From JAGOMW01 sp964644075 (lineage in GTDB: Bacteria > Patescibacteriota > Gracilibacteria > BD1-5 > UBA2023), in the NCBI GenBank assembly GCA_964644075.1, contig CAZXUQ010000004.1, positions 56,270 to 120,269 of the forward strand: a DNA stretch of 64,000 nucleotides. Reading direction: 5' to 3'. The position numbers were made by a program, and so were the translations under genes. This document shows positions 17,573 through 26,838 of the stretch, in pieces (within the stretch, counting starts at the first letter, position 1; each line of letters starts with the position of its first letter). A model generated the notes under the pieces. It did no database searches and was not told the DNA's origin. It worked only from the letters and a program-made list of their open reading frames with translations.

Positions 17573-18277
17573 ATGGACCATCTTGATAAAAAAGAGGGCT
17601 GAGAGGTTGCAGAGATTCTCGCAATTTTGGCAAAGTTATGAGAACAAGGGAAATTTGAGCCATCCGAAATAAGTATATTAAAGAACCTTGCTGAAAAAAA
17701 TAGAGAAGCTCAAAAAGATCTTCATACTGTCACTGACATGAAAGAACCCCTTAAGTGATCACCTCAACAATGAAATAGCGACAACGATAGAGAAGAGCAA
17801 AACCACAATAGTGAAGATGTAACCGCTGAACATATACTGGAAGTATTACGCGATAACAAAGTACACTTTTGAATTATGTGAACTGATTGAAAGAATACAT
17901 GACACCATACACAATTTACAAACTTTTGAAAAGATAAATTTTGGAAATTGGACTTACTAGATTCACCGTATAATATCCCTGAAGGCCTAAGAGATGATCC
18001 AAAATATTTATGGGTAAAATTTCGAGAGGATAAAGATTTAGGTAATAAATACGTTCTTTTATTGCGAGTGGCAGATAATAGAGTAGATCATAGAGAAGGT
18101 TCACATACAACTGTATTTTTACTGATTCCTAAGCAAATAGAAAAATCTCAACTGGAATCACTCTCTAAGGATGTGAGTGGATTGAAAAGAATTATGGGTC
18201 TTATTTTTGAGAAAGCAAAAAGTCCATTAAAATGAGCTGAATTACAAGTAAAGCAGTCACTTTTAGTTCAGAGCTAG
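17573..18277 (+). CDS. Hypothetical protein interrupting the spc operon
   Basis: A 234-residue protein in one frame when about ten TGA codons are read as glycine. The N-terminal ~95 residues are rich in Lys/Glu/Asp/Asn and look helical or disordered. The C-terminal half (DKFWKLDLLDSPYNIPEGLR, KYVLLLRVADNR, HTTVFLLIPKQ) looks like a compact alpha/beta domain. No family was recognised. It is more A/T-rich than the ribosomal genes around it, points the other way, and is closed by a two-way terminator, so it looks like an insertion between uL15 and secY. A TATAAT (17553-17558) may be its -10. Confidence 0.7.
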
Positions 18278-18282
18278 GCAAT

Positions 18283-18315
18283 AAAAATCCCCCACTTCCG
18301 TGAGGGATTTTTATT
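18283..18315. terminator. Bidirectional terminator between the hypothetical gene and uL15
   Basis: AAAAATCCC...GGGATTTTT hairpin with A/T tracts on both sides, placed between converging genes. Confidence 0.8.
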
Positions 18316-18324
18316 ATAGGTTGA

Positions 18325-18777
18325 TTAGACGTTTGCGACACCTCCAGCTTTTTCGATAGCAGCTTTCGCTCCTGCAGAGTAGGCATCAGCTGTGACCTCT
18401 ACTTTTGATGAGAGTGTCCCGCGACCGAGAACCTTGAGAAGCATTCCCTTCTCACGGATGATACGGCGTTCATAGAGTACAGCGTAATCAATCGTAGCGA
18501 CACCATCCTGAGCGAGTTTCTCGAGGTTATCGAGGTTGACTGTTACGTACTCTTTTGGAGCATATGCAGTAAATCCACGACGTTTTGGTGTACGACGGAA
18601 AAGTGGAGTCTGTCCTCCTTCGAAGGTAGGATAGCGCTTTCCTTTACCAGTACGAGAGTTCTGACCATTCATACCACGACCAGATGTACCACCGAGTCCT
18701 GAGCTTACTCCACGAGCAACGCGACGAGGACGAGTAGTAGAGCCTGGATTTGGTGTAATTGTAGAGAGATTAGACAT
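18325..18777 (-). CDS. rplO: 50S ribosomal protein uL15
   Basis: A 150-residue protein with the glycine-rich basic N-terminal half typical of uL15 (RRVARGVSSGLGGTSGRGMN, GKGKRYPTFEGGQTPLFRR), then VNLDNLEKLAQDG and KVLGRGTLSSKVEVTADAYS. It follows uS5 directly; uL30, which usually lies between them, is absent. Confidence 0.96.
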   Translation of the reverse strand: MSNLSTITPNPGSTTRPRRVARGVSSGLGGTSGRGMNGQNSRTGKGKRYPTFEGGQTPLFRRTPKRRGFTAYAPKEYVTVNLDNLEKLAQDGVATIDYAVLYERRIIREKGMLLKVLGRGTLSSKVEVTADAYSAGAKAAIEKAGGVANV

Positions 18778-18803
18778 AATTTTTGGAGTAAGATTCTAGA
18801 AGA

Positions 18804-19568
18804 TTATTCTGCTGATTTCTTAGCTGGCGCCTTTTTTGCTGCTGGTTTTTTTACTGGAGCTTTTGTTGCCTTTGGAGTTGCTGTTTTTTCAGCCTTTTCT
18901 GTCTTTGGAGATTCTCCGACACTCGGGTTTTTTGCAGTAAATGTCGTCATGAGATGTGTTGGCTTGAGCGCTGCGAGTGCCTTGAGAGTAACACGAGCAT
19001 TCGTGATTTTATTTGGAGCTCCATGCTGTTTTGCGATGACGTCTTTGATACCAGAGACAGCGAAGATCTTACGAACTGCACCTCCGGCGATGATACCAGT
19101 ACCTGGGTGAGCTGGGTGGATGTAAAGTCCTGAAGACTTAAATGAAACTGCGACATCGTGTGGGATAGTACCGTTAACGATAGGAAATGTGATGAGGTTT
19201 TTCTTCGCATCACGGATTGCTTTCTCGATAGCACCTTGTACTTCACCTGATTTTCCTGTACCAAGACCGATGCGACCTTTTCCGTCTCCGATGACGACCG
19301 ATGCACGGAATCGGATTTGACGACCTCAGGCCGTTACACGAGTTACACGATCGACAGAAAGCATCTCTTCTTGGAATTCTTTCTCTTCTTCTCGCATACC
19401 ACCATCTCGACGTCCACGAGGACGATCAGAGCGAGGACCACGATCAGAACGAGGGGCTCGTTCGTTACGAGTCTCTGGAGATGTTTCAGCTGGAGCAGAC
19501 TCTGTAGGAGTTTCTACTGGGGTCTCGACTGTTGTTTCTTCGAGGTTTGTATTCTGAGTATCTGACAT
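18804..19568 (-). CDS. rpsE: 30S ribosomal protein uS5 with long charged extensions
   Basis: A 254-residue uS5, about 80 longer than usual. Residues 1-~60 are acidic then Arg/Asp/Gly-rich (ERAPRSDRGPRSDRPRGRRD). The core starts at EEEKEFQEEMLSVDRVTRVT, then a TGA glycine and LRRQIRFRASVVIGDGKGRI, followed by GTIPHDVAV and GTGIIAGGAVRKIFAV. The C-terminus is a Lys/Ala/Pro-rich tail (KATKAPVKKPAAKKAPAKKS). Such tails may add RNA contacts; this is an inference. The gene lies between uL18 and uL15. Confidence 0.96.
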
Positions 19569-19598
19569 ACGAGAAAAAGAGATTAAAAAAGTGTAGTA

Positions 19599-19940
19599 TT
19601 AGAATGTAAGTCCTGCTTCGCGAGCTGCCTCTGCGAGAGCCTTGACACGACCATGGTAGAGGTATCCTCCGCGATCAAAAACACACGTCTTGATACCCTT
19701 GTCGAGCATAGCTTTCGCGACAACAGCACCGACTTCACGTGCACGCTCTGATTTTGTTCCTTTTTTGATTTTGATATCTGAAGCACTCACCAGAGTCGTT
19801 CCAGTAACATCATCGATGGCCTGAGCAGTGATATGAGCATTGCTACGAAATACAGAGAGACGAGGCTTTTCTGCAGTTCCTTCGATACGAGCACGAACTC
19901 GAGTAGCACGAGCGATGCGATTTTGGAGTTTCTTGAGCAT
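19599..19940 (-). CDS. rplR: 50S ribosomal protein uL18
   Basis: A 113-residue 5S rRNA-binding protein: RARIEGTAEKPRLSVFRSNA near residue 18, HITAQAIDDVTGTTLVSAS and the C-terminal FDRGGYLYHGRVKALAEAAR plus EAGLTF. Size and order (uL6-uL18-uS5) are standard. Confidence 0.97.
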   Translation of the reverse strand: MLKKLQNRIARATRVRARIEGTAEKPRLSVFRSNAHITAQAIDDVTGTTLVSASDIKIKKGTKSERAREVGAVVAKAMLDKGIKTCVFDRGGYLYHGRVKALAEAAREAGLTF

Positions 19941-19969
19941 AATAGAGGAGAAATAGAGAGTAACAAAAA

Positions 19970-20521
19970 TTATTTTCCAGCGGTTTTTCAGGCTTTTCGA
20001 CGAACGTATTCTCAGACATATCGGATACCTTTCCCTTTGTACGGTTCAGGTTTCTTGAGCGAGCGGACATACGCTGCAAAGTATCCAAGAAGCTGCTTAT
20101 CATGTGACTTGAGGTGGATCTTGTTCTTATCTTCTTTGTCAGCTTCGATCGTGATCCCTTCTGGAGCATCGACGTTTACTTTATGTGAAAATCCGAGAGC
20201 AAGCTCGAGCTTTCGAGGACCTTTTACATCAAACTTATACCCTACTCCGATGATTTCAAGAGACTTTGTATATCCCTCTGATACACCGACAACCATATTC
20301 TGAAGAAGTGCTCGAGTGAGTCCCCAGTATGCCTTCTGTTCTGCAACAGTAGGGTCAGCAACACTGACAACAATCGAACCTTCCTCTTGTTTTACAGATA
20401 CTCCAGGAAGTATATTGAAGGAGAGTGTTCATTTTGCACCCTTGATGTTGACTTCTGTAGCAGTAATTTCTGCTGTGACTCATGAAGGAAGTTTGACGGG
20501 TTGTTTACCAATTCGAGACAT
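19970..20521 (-). CDS. rplF: 50S ribosomal protein uL6
   Basis: A 183-residue protein starting MSRIGKQPVKLPSGVTAEI. The second repeat carries EIIGVGYKFDVKGPRKLELA LGFSHKV and the end PEPYKGKGIRYVGEYVRRKA, where two glycines near the end are TGA codons. uL6 binds near the sarcin-ricin loop. It lies between uS8 and uL18. Confidence 0.97.
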
Positions 20522-20562
20522 ACTTCTATAATTGTTAATTGTAATTTTTTAGTAAGGATTGC

Positions 20563-20949
20563 TTAGAATACTTCACAAAGAAGTTCTCCACCGACACCAA
20601 GAGCGTGAGCCTCATACCCAGTAATAATTCCCTTTGGTGTAGAAAGGATGAAAATACCGACACCATTGCGTGATTTTTTGATATCTGCAGATCGAACGTA
20701 GATACGCTGACCTGGGCGAGAAATACGACGGAATGATGGTACGTACTTTGTCTTGCGAACATCCTGAAGAGTGATAGTAAATGTGCGTCCGTCATCAGAA
20801 AGAGCAAATTCAACAATATGACCATTCTTCTTGAGTATACGAAGGATCTCTGCCTTGAGCTTCGAAAATGGAGCCTCGACAGTAGAGAGTCGAGAAAGGT
20901 ATCCGTTTCGGATGCGAGTGAGGAGGTCTGCTATTGGATCGTGAGTCAT
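20563..20949 (-). CDS. rpsH: 30S ribosomal protein uS8
   Basis: A 128-residue protein: MTHDPIADLLTRIRNGYLSR, then EAPFSKLKAEILRILKKNG and the C-terminal GVGIFILSTPKGIITGYEAH with GGELLCEVF. uS8 binds helix 21 of 16S rRNA and, in other bacteria, represses the spc operon by binding its mRNA. Confidence 0.97.
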   Translation of the reverse strand: MTHDPIADLLTRIRNGYLSRLSTVEAPFSKLKAEILRILKKNGHIVEFALSDDGRTFTITLQDVRKTKYVPSFRRISRPGQRIYVRSADIKKSRNGVGIFILSTPKGIITGYEAHALGVGGELLCEVF

Positions 20950-20991
20950 AAGAAAATATTTAATGTGTGGAAAAGGTTTTCTAAAAGGAAA

Positions 20992-21216
20992 TTACCAGCT
21001 TGATTTACGTACACCCATAAGTTCTCCGGCGTTTGCTTTTTCTCGGATGCAGATACGACACAGGTCGAACTTACCGATATATCCATAGGCACGACCACAG
21101 TGCGAACAACGGTGGTAGAGTCGTGTCGAGAATTTTGCTTTCTTTCCGAGAGCGTGAGCACGGGAAGCAGCTTTCTGAGCTTCTTCACATTTATGAACAA
21201 GAGCTATACGAGCCAT
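20992..21216 (-). CDS. rpsZ: 30S ribosomal protein uS14, zinc-binding form
   Basis: A 74-residue protein with RCSHCGRAYGYIGKFDLCRI and CIREKANAGELMGVRKSSW. The C-x2-C...C-x2-C set makes it the zinc-containing short type. The N-terminus is about 13 residues longer than the usual 61-residue form. Position between uL5 and uS8 is standard. Confidence 0.97.
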   Translation of the reverse strand: MARIALVHKCEEAQKAASRAHALGKKAKFSTRLYHRCSHCGRAYGYIGKFDLCRICIREKANAGELMGVRKSSW

Positions 21217-21234
21217 AGAGTTTGAAGTAAGAGA

Positions 21235-21783
21235 TTATTTAGCAAAAGGGAAACCAAGTTTATCGAGAAGCGCCTTTGAGTGAGCGGCATTTTCTGTTTT
21301 CATTTTGACAGTGACCTGGAGACCGTGAGGCTTGACCACATCGAGCTGTGGAACCTCTGGGAAGATCGTATGTTCACGGATACCGAAGTTGAAGTTTCCT
21401 GCCTTATCAAATCCACGAGCGGATACTCCACGGAAGTCACGAACACGAGGGAGGACGATGGCGATAAGCTTTTCGATAAATGCATACATGCGATCTCCAC
21501 GAAGAGTTACCATCATACCGACGGGCATTCCTTTTCGGAGTTTGAAGTTCGAAATGGCGATACGAGCGTGGTTGACGCGAGGGAGCTGACCAGAAATGAG
21601 CGCGAGGTCGTTCTTGAGGCTTGAGAAATCCTTGTTTCCTGCGGCAACATACGTACCGATACCCATATTGAGGACGATCTTTTCGATGCGAGGGATCTGC
21701 ATAGGATTATCGATCTTGAGCTCTTTCGCGAGTTCTGGAAGGATTTTTTCGATGTAGTTCTTTTTAAAAGTATTTTTTGACAT
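21235..21783 (-). CDS. rplE: 50S ribosomal protein uL5
   Basis: A 182-residue 5S rRNA-binding protein: NPMQIPRIEKIVLNMGIGTY near residue 25, ARIAISNFKLRKGMPVGMMV, and the C-terminal FGIREHTIFPEVPQLDVVKP HGLQVTV. The gene lies between uL24 and uS14. Confidence 0.97.
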   Translation of the reverse strand: MSKNTFKKNYIEKILPELAKELKIDNPMQIPRIEKIVLNMGIGTYVAAGNKDFSSLKNDLALISGQLPRVNHARIAISNFKLRKGMPVGMMVTLRGDRMYAFIEKLIAIVLPRVRDFRGVSARGFDKAGNFNFGIREHTIFPEVPQLDVVKPHGLQVTVKMKTENAAHSKALLDKLGFPFAK

Positions 21784-21833
21784 AAGAGAGTGAAGCGAAC
21801 CGTTAAAAGTAAAAGGGTTCTTTTAGAAAATTT

Positions 21834-22136
21834 TTAGAGGACTGTTCCTGATTTTTTTGCGACACGAACTTTCTTTCCATCCTTGATCTGATATCCGACA
21901 CGAGTAGGTTTTCCATCTTTTGGGTCGACGATCATGACATTGGAGGCATCGATAGGTTTCTCGAAAGTTACCTTCTGTCCAGGAGTTGCTCCCTGACGCT
22001 TGATATGGCGAGTTACCATGTTGACTCCTTCGATGAGAACTTTCCCATTCTTGGTGTCGACACGAGTAACTGTACCAGTTTTTCCTTTGTCCTTTCCAGT
22101 GACAACGATGACTTTATCTTTTGAGTGGATTTTCAT
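21834..22136 (-). CDS. rplX: 50S ribosomal protein uL24
   Basis: A 100-residue assembly-initiator protein with the KOW motif KIHSKDKVIVVTGKDKGKTG at the N-terminus, VLIEGVNMVTRHIK and the C-terminal KDGKPTRVGYQIKDGKKVRV. Spacing to uL14 and uL5 is normal for the cluster. Confidence 0.97.
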   Translation of the reverse strand: MKIHSKDKVIVVTGKDKGKTGTVTRVDTKNGKVLIEGVNMVTRHIKRQGATPGQKVTFEKPIDASNVMIVDPKDGKPTRVGYQIKDGKKVRVAKKSGTVL

Positions 22137-22178
22137 AGTAGAGATTTTAGGATTGAATCGTAATTCGATTTTTTTTGA

Positions 22179-22547
22179 TTATACAACTTCTGGGGCAAGG
22201 GAAATAATCTTTTGATATCATCGGGCTTTGAGTTCACGGAACACTGGGCCAAAGATACGAGTTCCTTTTGGTTCGAGTTTATCATCGATGATGACACATG
22301 CGTTATCATCAGAGCGAACGTATGAACCATCTTCGCGGCGAATTTCCTTGGAAGTACGAACGATAACTGCCTTACATACTGCTTTCTTCTTGATATTTCC
22401 GTTTGGAAGAGCTCGCTTAATAGAGACAACGATGATATCACCGACGCTTGCATAACGACGCTTTGAGCCTTTGAGGACCTTGATACAGAGAGCTTCTTTT
22501 GCTCCTGTGTTATCTACGACGACGAGTCTTGATTCTGTTTGGATCAT
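22179..22547 (-). CDS. rplN: 50S ribosomal protein uL14
   Basis: A 122-residue protein: MIQTESRLVVVDNTGAKEAL, DIIVVSIKRALPNG, GSYVRSDDNACVIIDDKLEP and the end RIFGPVFRELKARGYQKIIS LAPEVV. The glycine of KARG is TGA; the sequence after it is the family's conserved C-terminus, so it cannot be a stop. uL14 contacts the 30S subunit. Confidence 0.97.
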
Positions 22548-22595
22548 ATAAAATTGAGAGTAAAGTGTGAACTATAGGAGAGATAATCTCGTTTT

Positions 22596-22841
22596 TTAGA
22601 GGTTTCCGCTCTTAATAGAGTCTTCGACAAGAAGCCAACGTTTTGTCGCAGAGAGAGGTCGAGTCTCAGAAATTGTGACAGTATCACCAACTTTCGCAAG
22701 ACCTTTTTCGTCATGTGCGTAAAATTTGTGAGAAGACTTATATCGTTTCTGATATTTTGGATGAGTCTTGTATGTATCGACAGTGACGACGATCGTCTTT
22801 TGCATCTTTGTGCTGGTGACAACACCGGTCTGAGTACGCAT
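22596..22841 (-). CDS. rpsQ: 30S ribosomal protein uS17
   Basis: An 81-residue OB-fold protein: RTQTGVVTSTKMQKTIVVTV, then YKSSHKFYAHDEKGLAKVGD TVTISETRPLSATKRW. Standard size and place between uL29 and uL14. Confidence 0.96.
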   Translation of the reverse strand: MRTQTGVVTSTKMQKTIVVTVDTYKTHPKYQKRYKSSHKFYAHDEKGLAKVGDTVTISETRPLSATKRWLLVEDSIKSGNL

Positions 22842-22864
22842 AGGAGTTTACTAAGTGAGATAAA

Positions 22865-23092
22865 TTAGATGGAAGAAGCAGTAAGGCTCGTAGAAATCTG
22901 AGCGATTGCTCGACGCTTTTGTCTGATAAGGTGAGGTTGCTTGAGTTCTCCATTTGAGTGCTTCATAGAAAGAGTGTAGAGCTCTTTTCGTGCTGTCATG
23001 AGTTCCGTGAGAAGCTCAGTTCTATCGAGAGACTTGAGATCTTTCTGTACTGGAGCTGCTTTTTTTGCTGGAGTTTTTTTCGCGGTAGCCAT
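22865..23092 (-). CDS. rpmC: 50S ribosomal protein uL29
   Basis: A 75-residue protein. After an Ala/Lys-rich start (ATAKKTPAKKAAP) it has SLDRTELLTELMTARKELYT and ELKQPHLIRQKRRAIAQI, the two helices of uL29, which lines the tunnel exit. It follows uL16. Confidence 0.95.
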   Translation of the reverse strand: MATAKKTPAKKAAPVQKDLKSLDRTELLTELMTARKELYTLSMKHSNGELKQPHLIRQKRRAIAQISTSLTASSI

Positions 23093-23135
23093 ACATTATG
23101 AAAATTAGATGATAGTCAGTCTGTAGATAATTTCC

Positions 23136-23555
23136 TTACGCAATTTCGTCTTTTGACATGAGGATCTTCGTCTTTACTGGGAGCTTGTACGAAGCAAGAG
23201 TTAAAGCCTCCCGAGCAATTTCTGGAGCAATATCTCCCATTTCGAAGATAATGCGTCCAGGTTTTACTGGGGCTCTATACATCTCGACACCTCCCTTTCC
23301 ACCTCCCATTGGGACTTCGAGAGCCTTCTTGGTGTATGGTTTGTCTGGGAAAATACGGATCCAGAGTTGTCCCCCCTTCTTGAGAAAGCGGACAATAGCC
23401 TTGCGGGCACTCTCGATCTGTCGAGACGTGATATAACCTGATTCGATAGTTTTAAGCGCGTAGTCTCCGAAAGAAACGGATGAACCACGTACAGCGAGTC
23501 CTTTAATGACACCGCGGTGTGCTTTACGATATTTTGTTCTGCTCGGTTGTAGCAT
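23136..23555 (-). CDS. rplP: 50S ribosomal protein uL16
   Basis: A 139-residue protein: MLQPSRTKYRKAHRGVIKGL, VSFGDYALKTIESGYITSRQ, WIRIFPDKPYTKKALEVPMG and GGKGGVEMYRAPVKPGRIIF. The arginine-containing loop near residue 80 is the region hydroxylated in other bacteria. It lies between uS3 and uL29. Confidence 0.98.
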   Translation of the reverse strand: MLQPSRTKYRKAHRGVIKGLAVRGSSVSFGDYALKTIESGYITSRQIESARKAIVRFLKKGGQLWIRIFPDKPYTKKALEVPMGGGKGGVEMYRAPVKPGRIIFEMGDIAPEIAREALTLASYKLPVKTKILMSKDEIA

Positions 23556-23600
23556 GAGAAGAAGCGTTAGGATTATAGATAAAATTTGGGAATTGCAAGT

Positions 23601-24239
23601 TTATTTTTTGAACACATCACCTTTGTAGATCCAGACCTTGAGACCGATGGTTCCAGCTGGAGTCTCTGCTCGCTCGTAAGCGAAGTCAACGTCAGCACGG
23701 ATTGTCTGTGTTGGGATAGATCCATCTTTATAGGTTTCCCTGCGAGCGATTTCTGCTCCGTTGAGACGACCTCCAAGTTTTACCTTGATTCCGAGACCAC
23801 CTTTTTCCATAGTTTTTGCGATCGCATTTTTGATCACTCGACGATATGGCATTTTCTTTTCGATCTGACGAGCGATAGAGTCAGCGACGATCTGAGCAGA
23901 GAGTTCTGGTTTTTTTACTTCCTTTACCTCGAGAGTAAATGTATATCCAGGAAATCTCTTTGCGAGAAGATCCTTGAGAGCGTTGATACTCGCGTCGTCA
24001 GTCCCGAGGATGAGAGCTGTACGAGAGGTGAAGATCACGATCGAGAGAGCTCCGTTTCCATTGTGATTGATGAACACATTGGCGATCGGGAGGTTCTTGT
24101 AGTGCTTCATGACGAGTGTACGGATAGCGACATCCTGTGCGACGTTCTCGGCATATGATTTTTTATCATAGTAGCCAGTAGATCTCCAGGTCTTGATGTA
24201 TCCTATACGGAAGGCGAGAGGCGAAACTTTGTGTCACAT
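23601..24239 (-). CDS. rpsC: 30S ribosomal protein uS3
   Basis: A 212-residue protein whose second codon is TGA: M-G-H-K-V-S-P matches the universal uS3 start MG(Q/H)KV. Next come FRIGYIKTWRSTGYYDKKSY, a KH domain with SIVIFTSRTALILGTDDASI, and the C-terminal half GLGIKVKLGGRLNGAEIARR with YKDGSIPTQTIRADVDFAYE. Without TGA as glycine no valid start would exist before residue ~44. Confidence 0.97.
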
Positions 24240-24258
24240 AGGTGAGTAGAAAGAAAGA

Positions 24259-24585
24259 TTATTTTACAGAAAGAGTCAGATCAACATGAGAGGTACGCTT
24301 GAGGATACGATGAGCACGTCCACGAGAGATCGGGTTGATACGACGGTAGACGAGACCCTGAGTGACACTCACGCTTGCGATCGAAAGATCAGTAAGGTTT
24401 TGACTGTCATTGTGAGTAGCGTTTGCGACGGCACTTGCGACAACTTTATACATGATATCCGCACCCTTCTTTGGCATGAAGCGAAGCGTATCGAGAGCTT
24501 CTTTTGCTTTCATGTTTCGGATGATGTAGGCGATCACATTAAGTTTTTTTGGTGATATGCGGACGTTTCTGACGGAAGCTTTCAT
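24259..24585 (-). CDS. rplV: 50S ribosomal protein uL22
   Basis: A 108-residue protein: VRNVRISPKKLNVIAYIIRN, ALDTLRFMPKKGADIMYKVV and the beta-hairpin that lines the exit tunnel, ending YRRINPISRGRAHRILKRTS. It is slightly shorter than usual at the C-terminus. It follows uS19. Confidence 0.96.
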   Translation of the reverse strand: MKASVRNVRISPKKLNVIAYIIRNMKAKEALDTLRFMPKKGADIMYKVVASAVANATHNDSQNLTDLSIASVSVTQGLVYRRINPISRGRAHRILKRTSHVDLTLSVK

Positions 24586-24673
24586 AAAAAGTAGTAATTA
24601 GTATGTTGGTTATCAGCGGTTAGTGGCGGATTATGGCTATTTGCCAATTACTATCCTACCAATAACTCATCTT

Positions 24674-24937
24674 CTATTTATTTCCTGAGTGGGCTCGGAA
24701 GACACGAGTAAAGGAGAATTCTCCGAGTTTGTGTCCTACCATATCTTCTGTCACAAATACAGGAATATGCTGTTTTCCATTGTGCACACCGAACGTATGT
24801 CCGACGAACTCTGGAGAAATCGTACATGATCGAGACCATGTTTTGATGACAGTTTTTCTTCCACCTGCATTGAGTGTCTGAACCTTTTTCTCAACACGTG
24901 GATCGATGTAAGGTCATTTTTTGAGCGAGCGAGTCAT
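24674..24937 (-). CDS. rpsS: 30S ribosomal protein uS19
   Basis: An 87-residue protein: MTRSLKKGPYIDPRVEKKVQ, KTVIKTWSRSCTISPEFVGH, TFGVHNGKQHIPVFVTEDMV GHKLGEFSPTRVFRAH. The glycine in KKGPY is TGA, which otherwise would stop the protein after seven residues. It lies between uL2 and uL22. Confidence 0.97.
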
Positions 24938-24970
24938 AGTTGAATTTGATAAAGTTTTTTAGGAGTGAGA

Positions 24971-25813
24971 TTAGCCCTGGAGTTTTCCAGTACGAGTTCT
25001 CTGGATCCAGCGATCCGTATATTTTCGAGAGCGTGTCTTGACACCACGAGCGAGTTTTCCTTTTGGTGTCTTTGGTCCTTTTCGCTGACCGACTGATTGG
25101 TGTCCTTCACCTCATCCGTGTGGATGGTCTACTGGGTTCATCGATGAACCGAGGACTGTAGGGCGGATACCTTTCCATCGAGAGCGACCTGCCTTACCGA
25201 TCGTTACTTGGTTCCAGTCACTATTTGAGACCATTCCGATCGTAGCACTACATTTCTTGTGGACGAGACGGATTTCTCCGCTTGGCATTTTTACCTGAGT
25301 GTACTCACCTTCCTGGGAAATCACTGTAGCAAATGAACCAGCTGAACGGATGCTTGATGCTCCCTGTCCGACGATCATTTCTACGTTGTAGATAGTCATA
25401 CCTGTTGGGATATGTCCGATTTCCATACGGTTTCCAGGAGTTGGTTTTGCTTCGTTTGAAGTGATGACCTCATCACCGACCTTCATCTCTGTATGAGCGA
25501 GAACATATCGACGCTCACCATCTCGGTAACATACGAGAGCGATAAACGCTGATCGATATGGATCGTATTCGATTGTTTCGACACGAGCTGGGATATCTTT
25601 CTTATCGAATGTAAAGTCTACGATACGATAGAGTTTCTTATGACCAGCACCCTTATGGCGGACGGCAAGTCGACCAAAGTGATTACGACCAGCACGATCC
25701 TTCATATAGGTCGTGAGAGGTTTGTATGGTTCATTTGTCGTGAGCTCCTCATAGGTGAGACCTGTCATGAAGCGACGAGATGGGGTGGTTGGTTTATACT
25801 TTTTGATTCACAT
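24971..25813 (-). CDS. rplB: 50S ribosomal protein uL2
   Basis: A 280-residue peptidyl-transferase-region protein. Codon 2 is TGA, giving MGIKKYKPTTPSRRFMTGLT. Later DKPYKPLTTYMKDRAGRNHF-like sequence, GQGASSIRSAGSFATV, and the C-terminal RPTVLGSSMNPVDHPHGGGE with the catalytic-region histidine, then GHQSVGQRKGPKTPKGKLAR. The glycine stretch after DHPHG contains TGA. It lies between uL23 and uS19. Confidence 0.98.
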
Positions 25814-25846
25814 AATGGAGAAAGTGAGAGGAGGAGAGGGACAGGA

Positions 25847-26140
25847 TTATTTTACAGTTTCGAGATTGACGATCTTCTGACCTTTTACGAGTGTTACCAT
25901 TGCTTTCTTTTCGATACCTCGTTTCTGTGCGATCCCAAATTTTGTATTATGGAATTTTTCGCGAGTGTGGAGGATATTTACTTTATCTACCTCAACTCCA
26001 TAGAGTGTACGAAATGCGAGTTTCACATCGATTTTTGTCGCGAGTGGATCAATGTAACATGTGTATACACCGCGCACCTCACCGTCTGTAGACTTGTTGG
26101 TGACTGCGAATCGCTTGATGACAGAATAGAGAGAATTCAT
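25847..26140 (-). CDS. rplW: 50S ribosomal protein uL23
   Basis: A 97-residue tunnel-exit protein: NSLYSVIKRFAVTNKSTDGE, YTCYIDPLATKIDVKLAFRT, LYGVEVDKVNILHTREK. It is divergent at the N-terminus but keeps the 'yvF.V...a.K..Ik.Av...f.v.V..V' pattern. It follows uL4. Confidence 0.93.
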   Translation of the reverse strand: MNSLYSVIKRFAVTNKSTDGEVRGVYTCYIDPLATKIDVKLAFRTLYGVEVDKVNILHTREKFHNTKFGIAQKRGIEKKAMVTLVKGQKIVNLETVK

Positions 26141-26168
26141 AGTTGGGAATTAGTGATTTGGGGAGAGA

Positions 26169-26792
26169 CTATTTAGAGAAATGTTCGTAGAGGTGTTTGA
26201 GTGCTGCTTCTGTGAAGACAAGATCTTTATACTTGAGGAGAGAATGTGGGTTGAGGTACTCGACATTGACGATCTTAGTCTCTGGGATATTCCATGCTCC
26301 GAGGACAGAGTCTTTTTCATCGCGAGTGATAGCGATGAGTGGCTTTTTTGCCTCCATAGCGGCGAGCATCTTCGTCATACCCTGTGTCTTTGCTCCGTCT
26401 TTTCCGAACTCACTGATAACTTTTACATTGTTTCCACTTGCCTTCATAGAAAGGAGGGAAAGGAGACCGAGTCGGCGCTCTTGAGCGTTCATAGAGATCG
26501 TCCAGTTCTGCGTATTGCGAGGACCGAAGACGACACCTCCACCACGTCGCATAGGAGAACGGCGATCACCCATACGAGCGTTACCAGTACCTTTCTGCTT
26601 GAAGAGTTTTTTTGTAGAACCAGCGATCTCACCACGGTGTTTTGCGTGAGCGATGGCGATACGACCGTTGGCCTCTTGGAGGAGGAGAAAACGGTGAACG
26701 AGACCCATGTTTGGCTCGATACCAAAGTGTGATTTCTCGAGGTCTACTGTTCCGCTAGATTTTCCGTGATTGTCGAAGAGAGGAGCTTTCAT
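26169..26792 (-). CDS. rplD: 50S ribosomal protein uL4
   Basis: A 207-residue protein. The tunnel loop is IAHAKHRGEIAGSTKKLFKQ KGTGNARMGDRRSPMRRGGG, then GPRNTQNWTISMNAQERRLG. The C-terminal alpha/beta part ends ALKHLYEHFSK. It lies between uL3 and uL23. Confidence 0.97.
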   Translation of the reverse strand: MKAPLFDNHGKSSGTVDLEKSHFGIEPNMGLVHRFLLLQEANGRIAIAHAKHRGEIAGSTKKLFKQKGTGNARMGDRRSPMRRGGGVVFGPRNTQNWTISMNAQERRLGLLSLLSMKASGNNVKVISEFGKDGAKTQGMTKMLAAMEAKKPLIAITRDEKDSVLGAWNIPETKIVNVEYLNPHSLLKYKDLVFTEAALKHLYEHFSK

Positions 26793-26838
26793 AAATAGGA
26801 GTATTTAGGATTTGAGTTGGAGATTTTTGGGGCAAAGA

